A stretch of DNA of 64,000 nt from Neobacillus niacini (GCF_000759675.1 NZ_BAWM01000083.1:46748-110747); one strand, 5' to 3'; shown: positions 44,402-53,346, counted from the first letter of the stretch. The notes: a model not told the origin generated them from the sequence alone. Translations and numbers: made by a program.

Positions 44402-44542
44402 ATTAGGTGTAGAGCTTTTTATTATGGGTATATTAAGAAAAAAGATAATGAACTAAAGATAAAAGAAATGGAGTTAGTGGAAAAAAAGTTAGAGCTGGAG
44501 ATGAAAAAATTAGATCAAGATAAAAAGGATAGCTTCTTATGA
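44402..44542 (+). pseudogene. coiled-coil protein fragment
   Basis: Frame ending YYGYIKKKDNELKIKEMELV, EKKLELEMKKLDQDKKDSF to a stop at 44542. The regular K/E/L/M heptads predict a coiled coil behind a membrane segment, as in small Bacillus membrane proteins; the beginning is missing. A further fragment EEMLHDQIVRSVSVESMENP lies at about 44541-44612. Confidence 0.35.
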
Positions 44543-44972
44543 GGAAATGCTGCATGATCAAATAGTACGTTCGGTTAGTGTTGAGAGCATGGAAAACCCT
44601 ACAAAATGGTAACAGTTAAAGTCAGTTAGCAATCTTCCGAATCATATATAGTAATCTCTTATATTTAGTCTGAAAATGGGATGTGTCCTTCCTTCATAAT
44701 GGAGGCAGAGGAACTGTCCCATTTATTTCTATTCAATAGTAGTAATATTCGGATGTTATTCCAGTGTTTAAAAAGATTAGGACCATCTTCTTCTGCTTGT
44801 TTTGCTTCTGGGATTGCAAATGCTTCTTGTAGTTTTTCCATATTTCACAAACATGATTTTCCCATGCATGGTACTTCCGAAAAATACATGAATGCATCGA
44901 ATATTAGGGAATCTAAATATAGAATAGTGTAGCGTACTGACTACGTTATGATGATATAAATGGAGGGAAAAT

Positions 44973-46247
44973 ATGAAGCTGATTCGCAATCGACTGCTTG
45001 AATATGGGATGGACCCAGTCGTTACTGATTATCTTGCTGCTATAATTATGATTCTTTTTTTAGGGGTTCTTTGTATAGCTGCGAATTTTATCACGAAGAA
45101 GGTAGTGTTGAGGGTCATTACTCACATTATTACAAATAACAAATTCGAGTGGGATAATATGTTTTTAGAAAGGAAGGTTTTTCACAGGTTATCCCATATT
45201 GTTCCAGCAATTTTTATTTATTATTTTTCATCTACTTTTCCTGACTTTCAACATTTGATAGAAAAAGGAGCCATTACCTATATAGTATTTGTCGGGTTAA
45301 TGGTCATTAATAGTTTTTTAAAAGCATTCAATGATATTTATTTAACCTTTGAAATCTCCAAGATTAAGCCAATCAAGGGATATATTCAGGTGGTTCAAAT
45401 CATTATTTTCATTCTCGGAGGAATTGTCGTTATCGCTCATTGGATGGGAGAGAGTCCTTTTATTCTTCTAAGCGGGGTTGGTGCCTTATCAGCTGTTCTT
45501 CTGATCGTGTTTAAAGATTCGCTTTTAGGACTTGTAGCTGGAATTCAGTTAGCGGCCAATGATATGGTGCGTGTTGGAGATTGGATTGAAATGCCTAAGT
45601 ATGAAGCGGATGGCGATATTATTGATATCTCTTTGAATACGGTAAAAGTTCAGAACTTTGATAAAACGATTACGACAATCCCAAGTTATGCTCTTATTTC
45701 TGATTCTTTCAAAAACTGGAGAGGGATGCAAGCTTCTGGTGGACGTCGAATTAAGCGATCTTTATTTATCGACACCAAAAGTATCACGTTTTGCACCGAA
45801 GAAATGATAGAGAAATTCAAAACGATCCAATTTCTTTCCGATTACATAACTTCTAAGGAACGTGAAATTGCTGAATACAATGCCATGAATGAAATTAACC
45901 GGCATAATCCAGTAAATGGCCGGGCACTTACCAATATCGGTATTTTCAGAACGTACATTAACCAATATCTTCAACATCATCCAGGAATCAGTCAAGAAAT
46001 GACCTTACTCGTAAGACAATTGGCACCAACTGAAAATGGATTGCCACTAGAGATTTATGCATTTACCAATGATATTCGCTGGCATGTGTATGAAACGATA
46101 CAATCCGATATCTTTGATCATCTTTTTGCAGTAGCCCCTGAATTTGGACTTCATATTTTCCAGAATCCCTCAGGGAATGACTTTAAAAATATGATAGTGG
46201 AATTTGGCGGGAATGGAAGGAGTAGAGAAACCGATCACTACTCATAG
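44973..46247 (+). CDS. MscS-family mechanosensitive channel, YbdG-like
   Basis: 424 residues. Five membrane segments (about 20-190), the pore-lining MscS helix with LLSGVGALSAVLLIVFKDSLLG region, then the beta domain GIQLAANDMVRVGDWIEMPK, YEADGDIIDISLNTVKVQNF and the YbdG-type insertion and tail. The GDWI motif and ~420 length match YbdG, the miniconductance channel, rather than the ~290-residue MscS. It would release solutes at high membrane tension. GGAGGG precedes the ATG. Monocistronic. Confidence 0.85.
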   Translation: MKLIRNRLLEYGMDPVVTDYLAAIIMILFLGVLCIAANFITKKVVLRVITHIITNNKFEWDNMFLERKVFHRLSHIVPAIFIYYFSSTFPDFQHLIEKGAITYIVFVGLMVINSFLKAFNDIYLTFEISKIKPIKGYIQVVQIIIFILGGIVVIAHWMGESPFILLSGVGALSAVLLIVFKDSLLGLVAGIQLAANDMVRVGDWIEMPKYEADGDIIDISLNTVKVQNFDKTITTIPSYALISDSFKNWRGMQASGGRRIKRSLFIDTKSITFCTEEMIEKFKTIQFLSDYITSKEREIAEYNAMNEINRHNPVNGRALTNIGIFRTYINQYLQHHPGISQEMTLLVRQLAPTENGLPLEIYAFTNDIRWHVYETIQSDIFDHLFAVAPEFGLHIFQNPSGNDFKNMIVEFGGNGRSRETDHYS

Positions 46248-46530
46248 CAATACCGCCTTATTGGTGTTAACTTTCCTGCCAGTTTGGCGGTTCGACCCTG
46301 AGTCATCGGTATAAGAAGATGACCGTTTTCGATATTCTAGGGGTTGTGTATGAAACGACGGTGAAGCAAAGACAAGCTGCCTAGCAAAAAAATCGCGTTT
46401 TAAAAGGCTTTTTTGGTATGCCTACTTTTCTATCACTCGCTAGTTTTGAAGTAAGGATCATTCCGTATCTAGTAATTTAGGTTGTTAGTTTGATGGGCAT
46501 GTGGCAGTACCCTAGTAAACCTTAAATATC
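46248..46530. other. intergenic stretch without a gene
   Basis: Only a long-range ACCGCC/GGCGGT inverted repeat near 46251-46300 and short GC-rich blocks were seen. Probably the scar of the deleted LysR gene body (see next entry). Confidence 0.35.
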
Positions 46531-46551
46531 TCAGTTGTTTGATATCCATTG
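46531..46551 (-). pseudogene. N-terminal relic of a LysR gene
   Basis: On the minus strand ATG GAT ATC AAA CAA CTG AGA spells MDIKQLR, the universal LysR start, identical in kind to MDIRQLRYF at 52445. Homology continues into the shared upstream region, so this is the start of a second LysR copy whose body was deleted. Confidence 0.6.
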
Positions 46552-46569
46552 TTGAAAACATTCCTTTCT

Positions 46570-46620
46570 CATATACGAAAAACCTATGTAAAACTTATTT
46601 TTTATATATTTTTCATATAG
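46570..46620. promoter_or_regulatory. conserved divergent regulatory region, copy A
   Basis: CATATACGAAAAA (46570-46582) and TTTTTCATATAG (46609-46620) form an inverted repeat around the ATTTTTTATATAT block. The same region recurs at 52465-52521, between the intact LysR gene and the relic of the lipoprotein gene. Likely LysR-controlled divergent promoter. Confidence 0.5.
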
Positions 46621-46665
46621 TTGACCTTATGTTAGCATATTTGTAAAGAAAGAAAAGGAGCCATA

Positions 46666-47392
46666 ATGTTGTATCGTCTCTTCATGTTTTTATTTGTTTT
46701 TTTTGCTTGCTGCGTGTCAAACTGTACCCAATTCCTCGCAAAGTTTACCGAAAGAACCGCAGTCGAAAAAACCGCAATCTAATGAAAAGCAGGTGGAAAT
46801 AATGAACCAACAATTGATTTTTTCGGCAGAAAAAGGAGACACTGAAAACGTCCTAAAACTGCTTCAAGACGGAGCAAACATCAATGCAACGGATGAACAC
46901 GGAAGAACAGCCGTCATGGCAGCGACTTATAACAATAAGGTAGATACCGTAAAGATACTGATTCAAAAGGGTGCAGACATCAACGTTCGTGATAACAACT
47001 TAGAAAATGTACTCTTGCATGCCGGAGCGGAAGGGTTTCTCGAAATCGTAAAACTCACGATTGCTGCTGATGCTGATACAAGACTTACGAACCGGTTTGG
47101 GGGTACAGCCCTTATCCCTGCTTCAGAACGTGGACATGTTGAGGTTGTTCAAGAACTACTTACTCATTCAGACATCGATGTTAATCACATCAATAACTTG
47201 CATTGGACAGCATTATTGGAAGCGGTCATTCTAGGAAACGGCCGAGAAAAGCATCAAAAAATCGTACAACTGTTAGTCGACCACGGAGCTGATGTCCATA
47301 TTGGTGATGGGGACGGAATTACTCCTTTGGAGCATGCGCAAAAACGTGGATTTCAAGAAATTGTAAATATTTTAAAAAAAGTAGAGAGATAG
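46666..47392 (+). pseudogene. ankyrin-repeat lipoprotein, frameshift in signal peptide
   Basis: AAAGGAG lies 8 bases before ATG 46666 (MLYRLFMFLFVF...). In the eight-T run at 46696-46703 the frame is lost by one base; the next frame continues LLAACQTVPNSSQ, a lipobox (L-A-A-C) and then at least five ankyrin repeats (GDTENVLKLLQDGANINATD, GRTAVMAATYNNKVDTVKIL, GHVEVVQELLTHSDIDVNHI, KIVQLLVDHGADVHIGDGDG). With one T less it is an intact lipoprotein of about 241 residues. The alternative TTG start at 46694 would still give a minimal signal peptide. Poly-T slippage could make this phase-variable, or it is a read error. Likely an extracytoplasmic protein-binding lipoprotein. Confidence 0.75.
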
Positions 47393-47532
47393 CGACACAG
47401 GAATATGGGACTGTAATATTTTTATCTCTTATTTATAAATCCAGAAAAAGGAATCAAAAGTTCTCAACACGGTTGAAGCAGTTAGGTTTGAGAATGATCT
47501 CTTAATCCATAATCCAAGGAGGGCTAAAGAAA

Positions 47533-48756
47533 GTGACGGATAAAGCATACTGGTTAACGAATGTAAGCTTAGAAATCGGTTACCACTTTGAAAATGGTAC
47601 GGTTACAGGAACAAAAACAGGAAGATTCCATGTACGTATTGAAGATGGAAAAATAAATGAAATTACCTTAGCTTCCAAACCTTTAGAAACTAATTTACCT
47701 AAACAGGATGCCAAAAATTATTTAATGCTCCCATCCTTTAGAGATATGCACATCCATATAGATAAAACGTACTATGGAGGTCCTTGGAAAGCGCCAACAA
47801 TTCCTGCTAAGGGGATTTTGACAAGGCTAGAAGAAGAGCGAGAATTACTTCCACGCTTACTTCCTGTTGCTGAAGAAAGAGCAGGAAAATTACTAGATTT
47901 GTTGCTACATTCAGGTTCAACGCACATTAGAACACATTGCAATATTGATCCTGTTATTGGGTTGAAAAATCTAGAAGCAACTTTACTAGCAGTCGAAGCT
48001 TTTAAAGGAAAAGCTTTTGTAGAAATTGTCGCTTTCCCACAACATGGTTTATTACGCAGCCAATCTGTGCCGCTTGTGAGAGAAGCATTGCGCAGTGGTG
48101 CTTCACTAATCGGTGGTGTCGACCCTGCTACCATTGATGAAAATATTGAGAAGTCATTACTAACGGTGATGGAGCTTGCTGTAGAAGCCAATTCGAACAT
48201 TGACCTTCATATACATGATCCGGGACAACTTGGTATTTTTACGTTTAAGCGATTGGCTTCTCTAACAGAAGAAGCTGGATGGCAAGGAAGAGTCACCATA
48301 AGTCATGCCTTAGCTTTTGCCGATATTTCGTCAAAAGAGGCAAGTGAAGTTGCAGAGTTACTCGTTCAACAAGGGATTTCGATTACATCATCTGTTCCTA
48401 TTGGAAAAACGATTCCGATTCCTCTCTTGCATGAAAAAGGAATAGAAGTATCTCTCGGTGATGATAGCATTACAGATCACTGGTCTCCTTTCGGAAAAGG
48501 AGATAGTCTGGAAAAAGCAGGGACGCTTGCGGAACGTTTTGGCTTAAGTGATGAACGTTCACTTGGACAAACCTTAGGGTTTATCACTGGAGGCATAACC
48601 CCTTTAAACAAAGAAGGAGAACGCATTTGGCCAAATGTAGGAGATAACGCTGATCTCGTTTTTGTTGATGCAAGTTGTTCAGCCGAAGCTGTTGCAAGGA
48701 GGGCTAAAAGAATAGCTGTTTTATTTAAAGGAAATCTAGTTGCTGGAGCACTTTAA
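47533..48756 (+). CDS. amidohydrolase, cytosine-deaminase-like (A)
   Basis: 407 residues, GTG start with AAGGAGGG upstream. TIM-barrel amidohydrolase: metal motif DMHIHIDKT, then STHIRTHCNI, EIVAFPQHGLLR, IDLHIHDPG, RVTISHALAF and GDDSITDHWSPFG with the catalytic Asp. This order is that of cytosine deaminase and N-isopropylammelide hydrolase. Compared with its neighbour the first H-x-H is HIH rather than HCH. Expected cytosolic deamination or ring-amide hydrolysis of a pyrimidine-like compound. A TTCTCAA/TTGAGAA inverted repeat (47461-47494) lies before it. Operon with the second copy and an MFS carrier. Confidence 0.8.
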   Translation: MTDKAYWLTNVSLEIGYHFENGTVTGTKTGRFHVRIEDGKINEITLASKPLETNLPKQDAKNYLMLPSFRDMHIHIDKTYYGGPWKAPTIPAKGILTRLEEERELLPRLLPVAEERAGKLLDLLLHSGSTHIRTHCNIDPVIGLKNLEATLLAVEAFKGKAFVEIVAFPQHGLLRSQSVPLVREALRSGASLIGGVDPATIDENIEKSLLTVMELAVEANSNIDLHIHDPGQLGIFTFKRLASLTEEAGWQGRVTISHALAFADISSKEASEVAELLVQQGISITSSVPIGKTIPIPLLHEKGIEVSLGDDSITDHWSPFGKGDSLEKAGTLAERFGLSDERSLGQTLGFITGGITPLNKEGERIWPNVGDNADLVFVDASCSAEAVARRAKRIAVLFKGNLVAGAL

Positions 48757-48785
48757 TTATTGTGACAAAGAAGGAGAAGTATAAT

Positions 48786-50021
48786 ATGAGCTCAACTTTT
48801 TGGCTTACAAATGTTTTATTAGAGAGTGGTTATCAACTTGATAATGGTGTCATAACAGGTACAAAAACGGAAGGTGTCCATCTTTTGATCAAGGATGGAA
48901 AAATTGGAAATATTGTATCTTCTATTGAAACTATTAAAGACGATTTACCAAAAAAAGATGCGAAACGGTTGTTGGTTCTTCCATCTTTTATAGAAAAACA
49001 TTGTCATTTGGATAAAACGCTCCTTGGCGACAGATGGCGTTCAGTAACACCTGTTAATAGTATTTTTGAACGGCTCGAAATCGAGAAAAAGGTTCTTCCA
49101 ACCTTAGAAACTACTACACAAGAACGTGCGGAAAAGTTACTTAATAGTTATTTGAAGTCCGGAGTAACCCATGTACGTACACATGTGGATCTATATCCAG
49201 AGGTTGGATTAAAGAATTTAGAAGAAGTGCAAAAAGCATTGCATATGTTTGAAGGGAAATTATCGTATGAAATTGTTGCATTTCCGCAACATGGCTTATT
49301 GCGAACAAAGGCAAAAGATTTAGTAAGGGAGGCTCTTCGCCAAGGAGCAAGCCTTGTAGGTGGTGTTGATCCAGCTACCGTGGATGGTGATATTGAAACA
49401 TCTTTACAAGAAATGGTGGAACTTGCTGTTGAAGGAAATGCTGGAATCGACTTGCATTTACATGACGCGGATCAACTAGGTATATATACAATGAAACGAT
49501 TGGCTCATTTAACCAAAGAAGCCGGTCTACAAGGTAAGGTTGCGATTAGCCATGCATTTGGACTTGGGGATATCCCTCCATCTCTAGCAGAAGATATGGC
49601 AGAACGATTGGCTGATGCAGGGATTTCCATTATCACGAGTGTGCCCATAGATAGAAAGTTTCCACCTGTTGGCTTATTACACAGGAAAGGAGTAGCGGTT
49701 GCCGTCGGATGTGATAACATTTTTGATGTTTGGTCACCATTTGGAAATGGCGATGTATTAGAACGTGCCGGTCGTTTGGCAGAAGTTTCAAGATGGGCAG
49801 ATGAACGGTCATTAGCACAAACTCTCTACTTTATTTCCGGTGGCAAAACACCGCTTAATGATAAAGGAGAACAAATATGGCCGCAAGTTGGGGACGAAGC
49901 AAGCATTGTGTTAGTTGAAGCCTCTTGTTCCGCTGAAGCCATTGCAAGAAGATCGAAACGAGTAGCTACGATGTTCAAAGGAGAAATTGTTTCAGGCTCT
50001 CTTGAATCAAGTAAAGAATAA
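48786..50021 (+). CDS. amidohydrolase, cytosine-deaminase-like (B)
   Basis: 411 residues from ATG 48786 (AAGGAG 9 bases upstream; the earlier in-frame GTG has no site). Motifs: EKHCHLDKT, THVRTHVDL, EIVAFPQHGLLR, IDLHLHDAD, KVAISHAFGL, GCDNIFDVWSPFG. About two thirds identical to the preceding gene by eye, so a tandem duplication followed by divergence; the two may act on different substrates or form a hetero-oligomer. The nearby nucleobase deaminase at 53347 fits a purine/pyrimidine salvage theme. Confidence 0.8.
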   Translation: MSSTFWLTNVLLESGYQLDNGVITGTKTEGVHLLIKDGKIGNIVSSIETIKDDLPKKDAKRLLVLPSFIEKHCHLDKTLLGDRWRSVTPVNSIFERLEIEKKVLPTLETTTQERAEKLLNSYLKSGVTHVRTHVDLYPEVGLKNLEEVQKALHMFEGKLSYEIVAFPQHGLLRTKAKDLVREALRQGASLVGGVDPATVDGDIETSLQEMVELAVEGNAGIDLHLHDADQLGIYTMKRLAHLTKEAGLQGKVAISHAFGLGDIPPSLAEDMAERLADAGISIITSVPIDRKFPPVGLLHRKGVAVAVGCDNIFDVWSPFGNGDVLERAGRLAEVSRWADERSLAQTLYFISGGKTPLNDKGEQIWPQVGDEASIVLVEASCSAEAIARRSKRVATMFKGEIVSGSLESSKE

Positions 50022-50085
50022 TTAAAATATCATTTCTAGGACAGAAACAATTACATCTGTTTGGAGTAATAGAGGAGAAAAATCC

Positions 50086-51303
50086 ATGCCAACAAAATCT
50101 GCGTTTCCGTTGTTACTGACTTATATGTTTCTTGCGATGCTTGGCATTGGGCTTGTTATTCCGATTCTCCCTGAGCTTCTAATAGATTTCGGAGCAGGCG
50201 GAAAAGCAGCAGGATATTTAGTATCCGCCTTCGGCTTGACACAGTTTTTGTTCTCGCCAATTGCTGGCGATTTCTCAGATAAATATGGACGTAAGCCGAT
50301 GATTGTCGTCGGACTGTGTTTATTCGTTATTTCCAACCTATTGGCTGCTGCTGCAGATCATTTCTCGCTTTTTCTTGTTTCACGATTAATTGGCGGTATG
50401 GGTTCTGCTGCCTTGGTTCCCTCCATTATGGCTTATGTCGTTGATATCACGACAGAAGAACAGAGGCCTAGAGCGATGTCATTTCTAGGCGCTTCGATGT
50501 CATCCGGTTTTATTATTGGTCCGGGTTTGGGAGGATTGCTTGCTGAGTTTGGAAATAGGGCTCCTTTCTTCGCTTCTGCAAGTATTGGTCTTCTAGCGGT
50601 GATCTGTTGCTTACCATTATTACCGGAATCCCGATCTGTAGGGGTTCGTCTCGTGCATCTGAAATCGAAACCGAAGAGAGAAAATATTTTTCATCAACTT
50701 GCACAATCAGTTAAATCTCGTTATTTTATCCTATTGTTTATGATATTCGCTCTTTCATTCGGACTTACTCACTTTGAGGCGATATACCCGTTATTTGTTA
50801 CTCAGAGCTATGGATTTACGACTAGAGATATTTCCATCTTGTTTATGGTTTGTTCCTTGATCGGTACATTCAACCAAGTGATGCTGACCAACCGTCTTAC
50901 ACAAAGGTTTGGGGAAAAGTCAATAATTAGCAGCATGCTTTTACTTTCGGCAGTATCTCTTGTGTTCTTGCTATTCTCGGGCAATTTCTTTTATGTAATG
51001 GTAATAACGATGTTGTTTTTCACATTTAATAACATTTTACGGCCGACGATTAACACGTTGCTTTCGAAGGAAGCTGGAAATGAACAAGGATTTGTAGCAG
51101 GGTTGAACAACGCCTATATGAGTCTCGGACAAATTTTTGGGCCAGTGCTTGCGGGTGTTTTATTCGATATTCATATCAACCTGCCGTATCTATTCGGAGC
51201 ATTCGTGCTACTTGTCAGCAGCTTCGTATCAGTCAAATGGGTAGGGAATAAGAATGGAGTAATCCACCAAGAATATAGGAGAGAAAAGGATCAAGCCTTA
51301 TAG
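50086..51303 (+). CDS. MFS transporter, Bmr/TetA-like
   Basis: 405 residues, twelve membrane segments. DHA1 motifs: GIGLVIPILPELL (motif D1), GDFSDKYGRKPMIV (motif A), SSGFIIGPGLGGLLAEFGNR (motif C, the antiporter motif). GAGGAG precedes the ATG. Motif C indicates proton-coupled export. Its place after two deaminases suggests efflux of a nucleobase analogue or related compound; multidrug export is the alternative. Confidence 0.8.
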   Translation: MPTKSAFPLLLTYMFLAMLGIGLVIPILPELLIDFGAGGKAAGYLVSAFGLTQFLFSPIAGDFSDKYGRKPMIVVGLCLFVISNLLAAAADHFSLFLVSRLIGGMGSAALVPSIMAYVVDITTEEQRPRAMSFLGASMSSGFIIGPGLGGLLAEFGNRAPFFASASIGLLAVICCLPLLPESRSVGVRLVHLKSKPKRENIFHQLAQSVKSRYFILLFMIFALSFGLTHFEAIYPLFVTQSYGFTTRDISILFMVCSLIGTFNQVMLTNRLTQRFGEKSIISSMLLLSAVSLVFLLFSGNFFYVMVITMLFFTFNNILRPTINTLLSKEAGNEQGFVAGLNNAYMSLGQIFGPVLAGVLFDIHINLPYLFGAFVLLVSSFVSVKWVGNKNGVIHQEYRREKDQAL

Positions 51304-51408
51304 CACTGTGGATCGCTACTTAATCGTTTGATCCGTCTTTAATGGTAAGTTAAAAGGGAAGAAAAAAGCGCTGTCCAGCCTCTAGCCAACATTCTAACGA
51401 AAATATTT

Positions 51409-51447
51409 GCTAAGCCCTCGAATGTTTCGGCTTGGCTTTTTTCTTAC
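51409..51447. terminator. probable terminator of the amidohydrolase operon
   Basis: GCTAAGCC and GGCTTGGC (51410 onward) form a hairpin with a CTCGAATGTTTC loop, followed by TTTTTTC. The next 90 bases include a GC-rich stretch (CCGGTCCGGGGGACATAGCC) of unknown origin. Confidence 0.6.
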
Positions 51448-51539
51448 TCACAGCCGGTCCGGGGGACATAGCCCAGACCGTTGCTAAAAAAGCCTGAAAG
51501 GGATCAATACCCTGCTGTCCAAGGAGGCTGGGGAGTAAC

Positions 51540-52445
51540 TTAGTCTTCTAGAAGGGATGGTGTGTACATTCCTTCTTTTTTGAATAAATCGACAAAATTT
51601 TGAGCAGCTTTGGATAAGCAATGATTCTTTAGCCATATTAATCCGACAGGGGAAGATATCTCGGTAAAGCTGGAAATTTTGTGAATATGTATAGAATACC
51701 CTTTATGCCGTTTAAGCAGTGTTTCCGGAACGATCGATGTGCAAAAGTCAGATGAAATTAAATCCATCAAAAGAGTAATGTCTGAACATTCGCCAACAAT
51801 GTTGGGATGCAGATGGAGTCGGGAAAATGCTTCCAAAATTAAATAATGCACTCCTAATCCCTGGGTACTTGGTAATATGAGTGGATGGTTTTGAATGTCC
51901 ACAAGTGACACTTCATGGTCAAACAGTTTCTTGTGTTTGGATGTAATAAAGTAAAAAGGTTCGGTATATAGGTGAAGAACTGAAAAATCATCCAAGTCAA
52001 GTGGCAATCGAATGAAAGCCAGTTCGACTACCCGGTCTCTCACTAATTTACAAAGATGAGCGGACTCATTTTGCTGAATTTTATAAGTCACCTTAGGGTA
52101 TTGCTTTTTAAATTTATAAAGGGTTTCGGGCAAATCGGCAACAGAAAAGGTATTAATTCCAATCGTTAGCCTACCGTTCACCCCGTTTCCAACTTCCTTA
52201 ACTTCCATTTTGGCCTCTTCCATTAACTGATCCATTTGCAAAGCATATTTATATAAGGCTTTTCCTGCTTCCGTTACTTCTAAATATTTCCCACTTCTTT
52301 CCGCTAATTTTGAGCCGAGTTCCTCTTCCATTGCTTTCAGTTGTTGGCTTAATGGCGGTTGAGAGAGATGAAGTCTTTTCGCAGCAGCTGAAATGGTCCT
52401 TTCCTCCACAATCGCTATAAAGTATCGCAGTTGTCTGATGTCCAT
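51540..52445 (-). CDS. LysR-family regulator
   Basis: 301 residues: MDIRQLRYFIAIVEERTISA, AAKRLHLSQPPLSQQLKAME, then an effector domain (GRLTIGINTFSVADLPETLY, PLILPSTQGLGVHYLILEAF). CynR/BenM-like general form. It reads towards the amidohydrolase operon, away from a shared upstream region that also stands before the ankyrin lipoprotein gene 6 kb away. It may control the lipoprotein and the deaminase operon it flanks; effector unknown. Confidence 0.85.
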   Translation of the reverse strand: MDIRQLRYFIAIVEERTISAAAKRLHLSQPPLSQQLKAMEEELGSKLAERSGKYLEVTEAGKALYKYALQMDQLMEEAKMEVKEVGNGVNGRLTIGINTFSVADLPETLYKFKKQYPKVTYKIQQNESAHLCKLVRDRVVELAFIRLPLDLDDFSVLHLYTEPFYFITSKHKKLFDHEVSLVDIQNHPLILPSTQGLGVHYLILEAFSRLHLHPNIVGECSDITLLMDLISSDFCTSIVPETLLKRHKGYSIHIHKISSFTEISSPVGLIWLKNHCLSKAAQNFVDLFKKEGMYTPSLLED

Positions 52446-52464
52446 CGTCGAAAAACTCCTTTTT

Positions 52465-52521
52465 CATATATGAAAAACCTAAGTGAATTGTATTTTTTAT
52501 ATATTTTTCGTTTAGTTATCT
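52465..52521. promoter_or_regulatory. conserved divergent regulatory region, copy B
   Basis: CATATATGAAAAACCTA, ATTTTTTATATATTTTTC and ATGTTAGCATATTTG are shared, nearly base for base, with 46570-46640. Placed between the LysR start and the lipoprotein relic, matching a duplicated divergent promoter. Confidence 0.6.
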
Positions 52522-52558
52522 TCATGTTAGCATATTTGAATGGAACGAAAAAGGAGCC

Positions 52559-52651
52559 ATGATGTTGTATCGTCTCTTCATGATTTTATTTTTTGTTTTA
52601 CTTACATCCCAACTCCTCCCAGAGTTTACGGAAAGAACCGCAGTCCAATGA
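52559..52651 (+). pseudogene. relic of a second ankyrin lipoprotein gene
   Basis: AAAGGAGCCATGATG followed by MLYRLFMILFFVLL and TSQLLPEFTERTAVQ, stop. DNA matches 46652-46790 (GTTGTATCGTCTCTTCATG, GAAAGAACCGCAGTC, AATCTAATGAAAAG) and then ends at a terminator, the repeat domain having been deleted. Confidence 0.7.
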
Positions 52652-52691
52652 ACCCTAATCTAATGAAAAGAAGGGGCTCCTCCACGTCGAA

Positions 52692-52726
52692 AAAAACACA
52701 GAGAAATCTAGCCTCTGTGTTTTTCA
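52692..52726. terminator. terminator after the lipoprotein relic
   Basis: AAAAACACAGAG (52692-52703) pairs perfectly with CTCTGTGTTTTT (52713-52724). Confidence 0.8.
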
Positions 52727-52877
52727 AAGTTGAAACCAAATGACCTGTCTTATTGGTTTCATAGAATCGTAATGAAAGCTTTTGTACGCAATCAAACAAT
52801 TTCCTACGAATATCAATTTCAATGCTAATCCAAGTTTATGTCACCAATAGGTAACAAGATTATACATATAAGCGTTT

Positions 52878-53285
52878 TTAGAACTTTAACCTTCCAATTG
52901 ATAGATTGACACGGTAGTTACCATGAGTTAAGAGACGTTCAAGAAGTAACTCCATTTCCTCATTTGAGGCGAAGTGTGCAGCCAATAAATAACACCCCTC
53001 TCCGCTGATCCGATGAACTTCGGAAATGGCCTCTTCCGTATTGAAAAACGTACGAAATGCCATGTGATTCTCTGAATTTACAAAAACAGTAATAAATGCA
53101 GTCACAGGCTGTCCGAGTTTCGCCTTATTTGTTGCAATCGTATACTGTTCAATTATGCCCATATCTTCTAACCTTCTAATACGGTTTCCAACAGCCTGCC
53201 CAGTCATATGTATTTCTTGACCAATTTCTTTCCATTGCATTCTTGAGTTTTCTTTAATAAGTGAACGATTATTTAGCAAGGCCAT
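52878..53285 (-). CDS. Lrp/AsnC-family regulator
   Basis: 135 residues: HTH (LIKENSRMQWKEIGQEIHMT, GQAVGNRIRRLEDMGIIEQY) and RAM effector domain (VTAFITVFVNSENH, EVHRISGEGCYLLAAHFASN). About ten residues shorter at the N-terminus than usual. The ATG at 53285 directly abuts a 27-bp palindrome and has no ribosome site, so the mRNA may be leaderless or the start misplaced. Divergent from the deaminase gene, which it probably controls. Confidence 0.8.
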   Translation of the reverse strand: MALLNNRSLIKENSRMQWKEIGQEIHMTGQAVGNRIRRLEDMGIIEQYTIATNKAKLGQPVTAFITVFVNSENHMAFRTFFNTEEAISEVHRISGEGCYLLAAHFASNEEMELLLERLLTHGNYRVNLSIGRLKF

Positions 53286-53312
53286 TGTTAATGTCTTATA
53301 ATTACATTAACA
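53286..53312. promoter_or_regulatory. palindromic operator between Lrp and deaminase genes
   Basis: TGTTAATGT, nine bases, ACATTAACA: a perfect 9-bp inverted repeat with TATAAT in the spacer (53297-53302), usable as a -10 box. Occupation by the Lrp protein would block both divergent promoters. Confidence 0.65.
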
Positions 53313-53346
53313 GTATTAAATTTAAATCATTAATGGAGGTTTTGAA

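Noticed and set aside
44681..44932. 83-codon frame upstream of the mechanosensitive channel
   Set aside because: No ribosome site, no recognisable motif, and low coding likeness; the opposite-strand frame at 44777-44989 is equally unsupported.
51304..51539. tRNA or structured RNA in the GC-rich block after the MFS gene
   Set aside because: CCGGTCCGGGGGACATAGCC folds only weakly by eye and has no recognised RNA motif.
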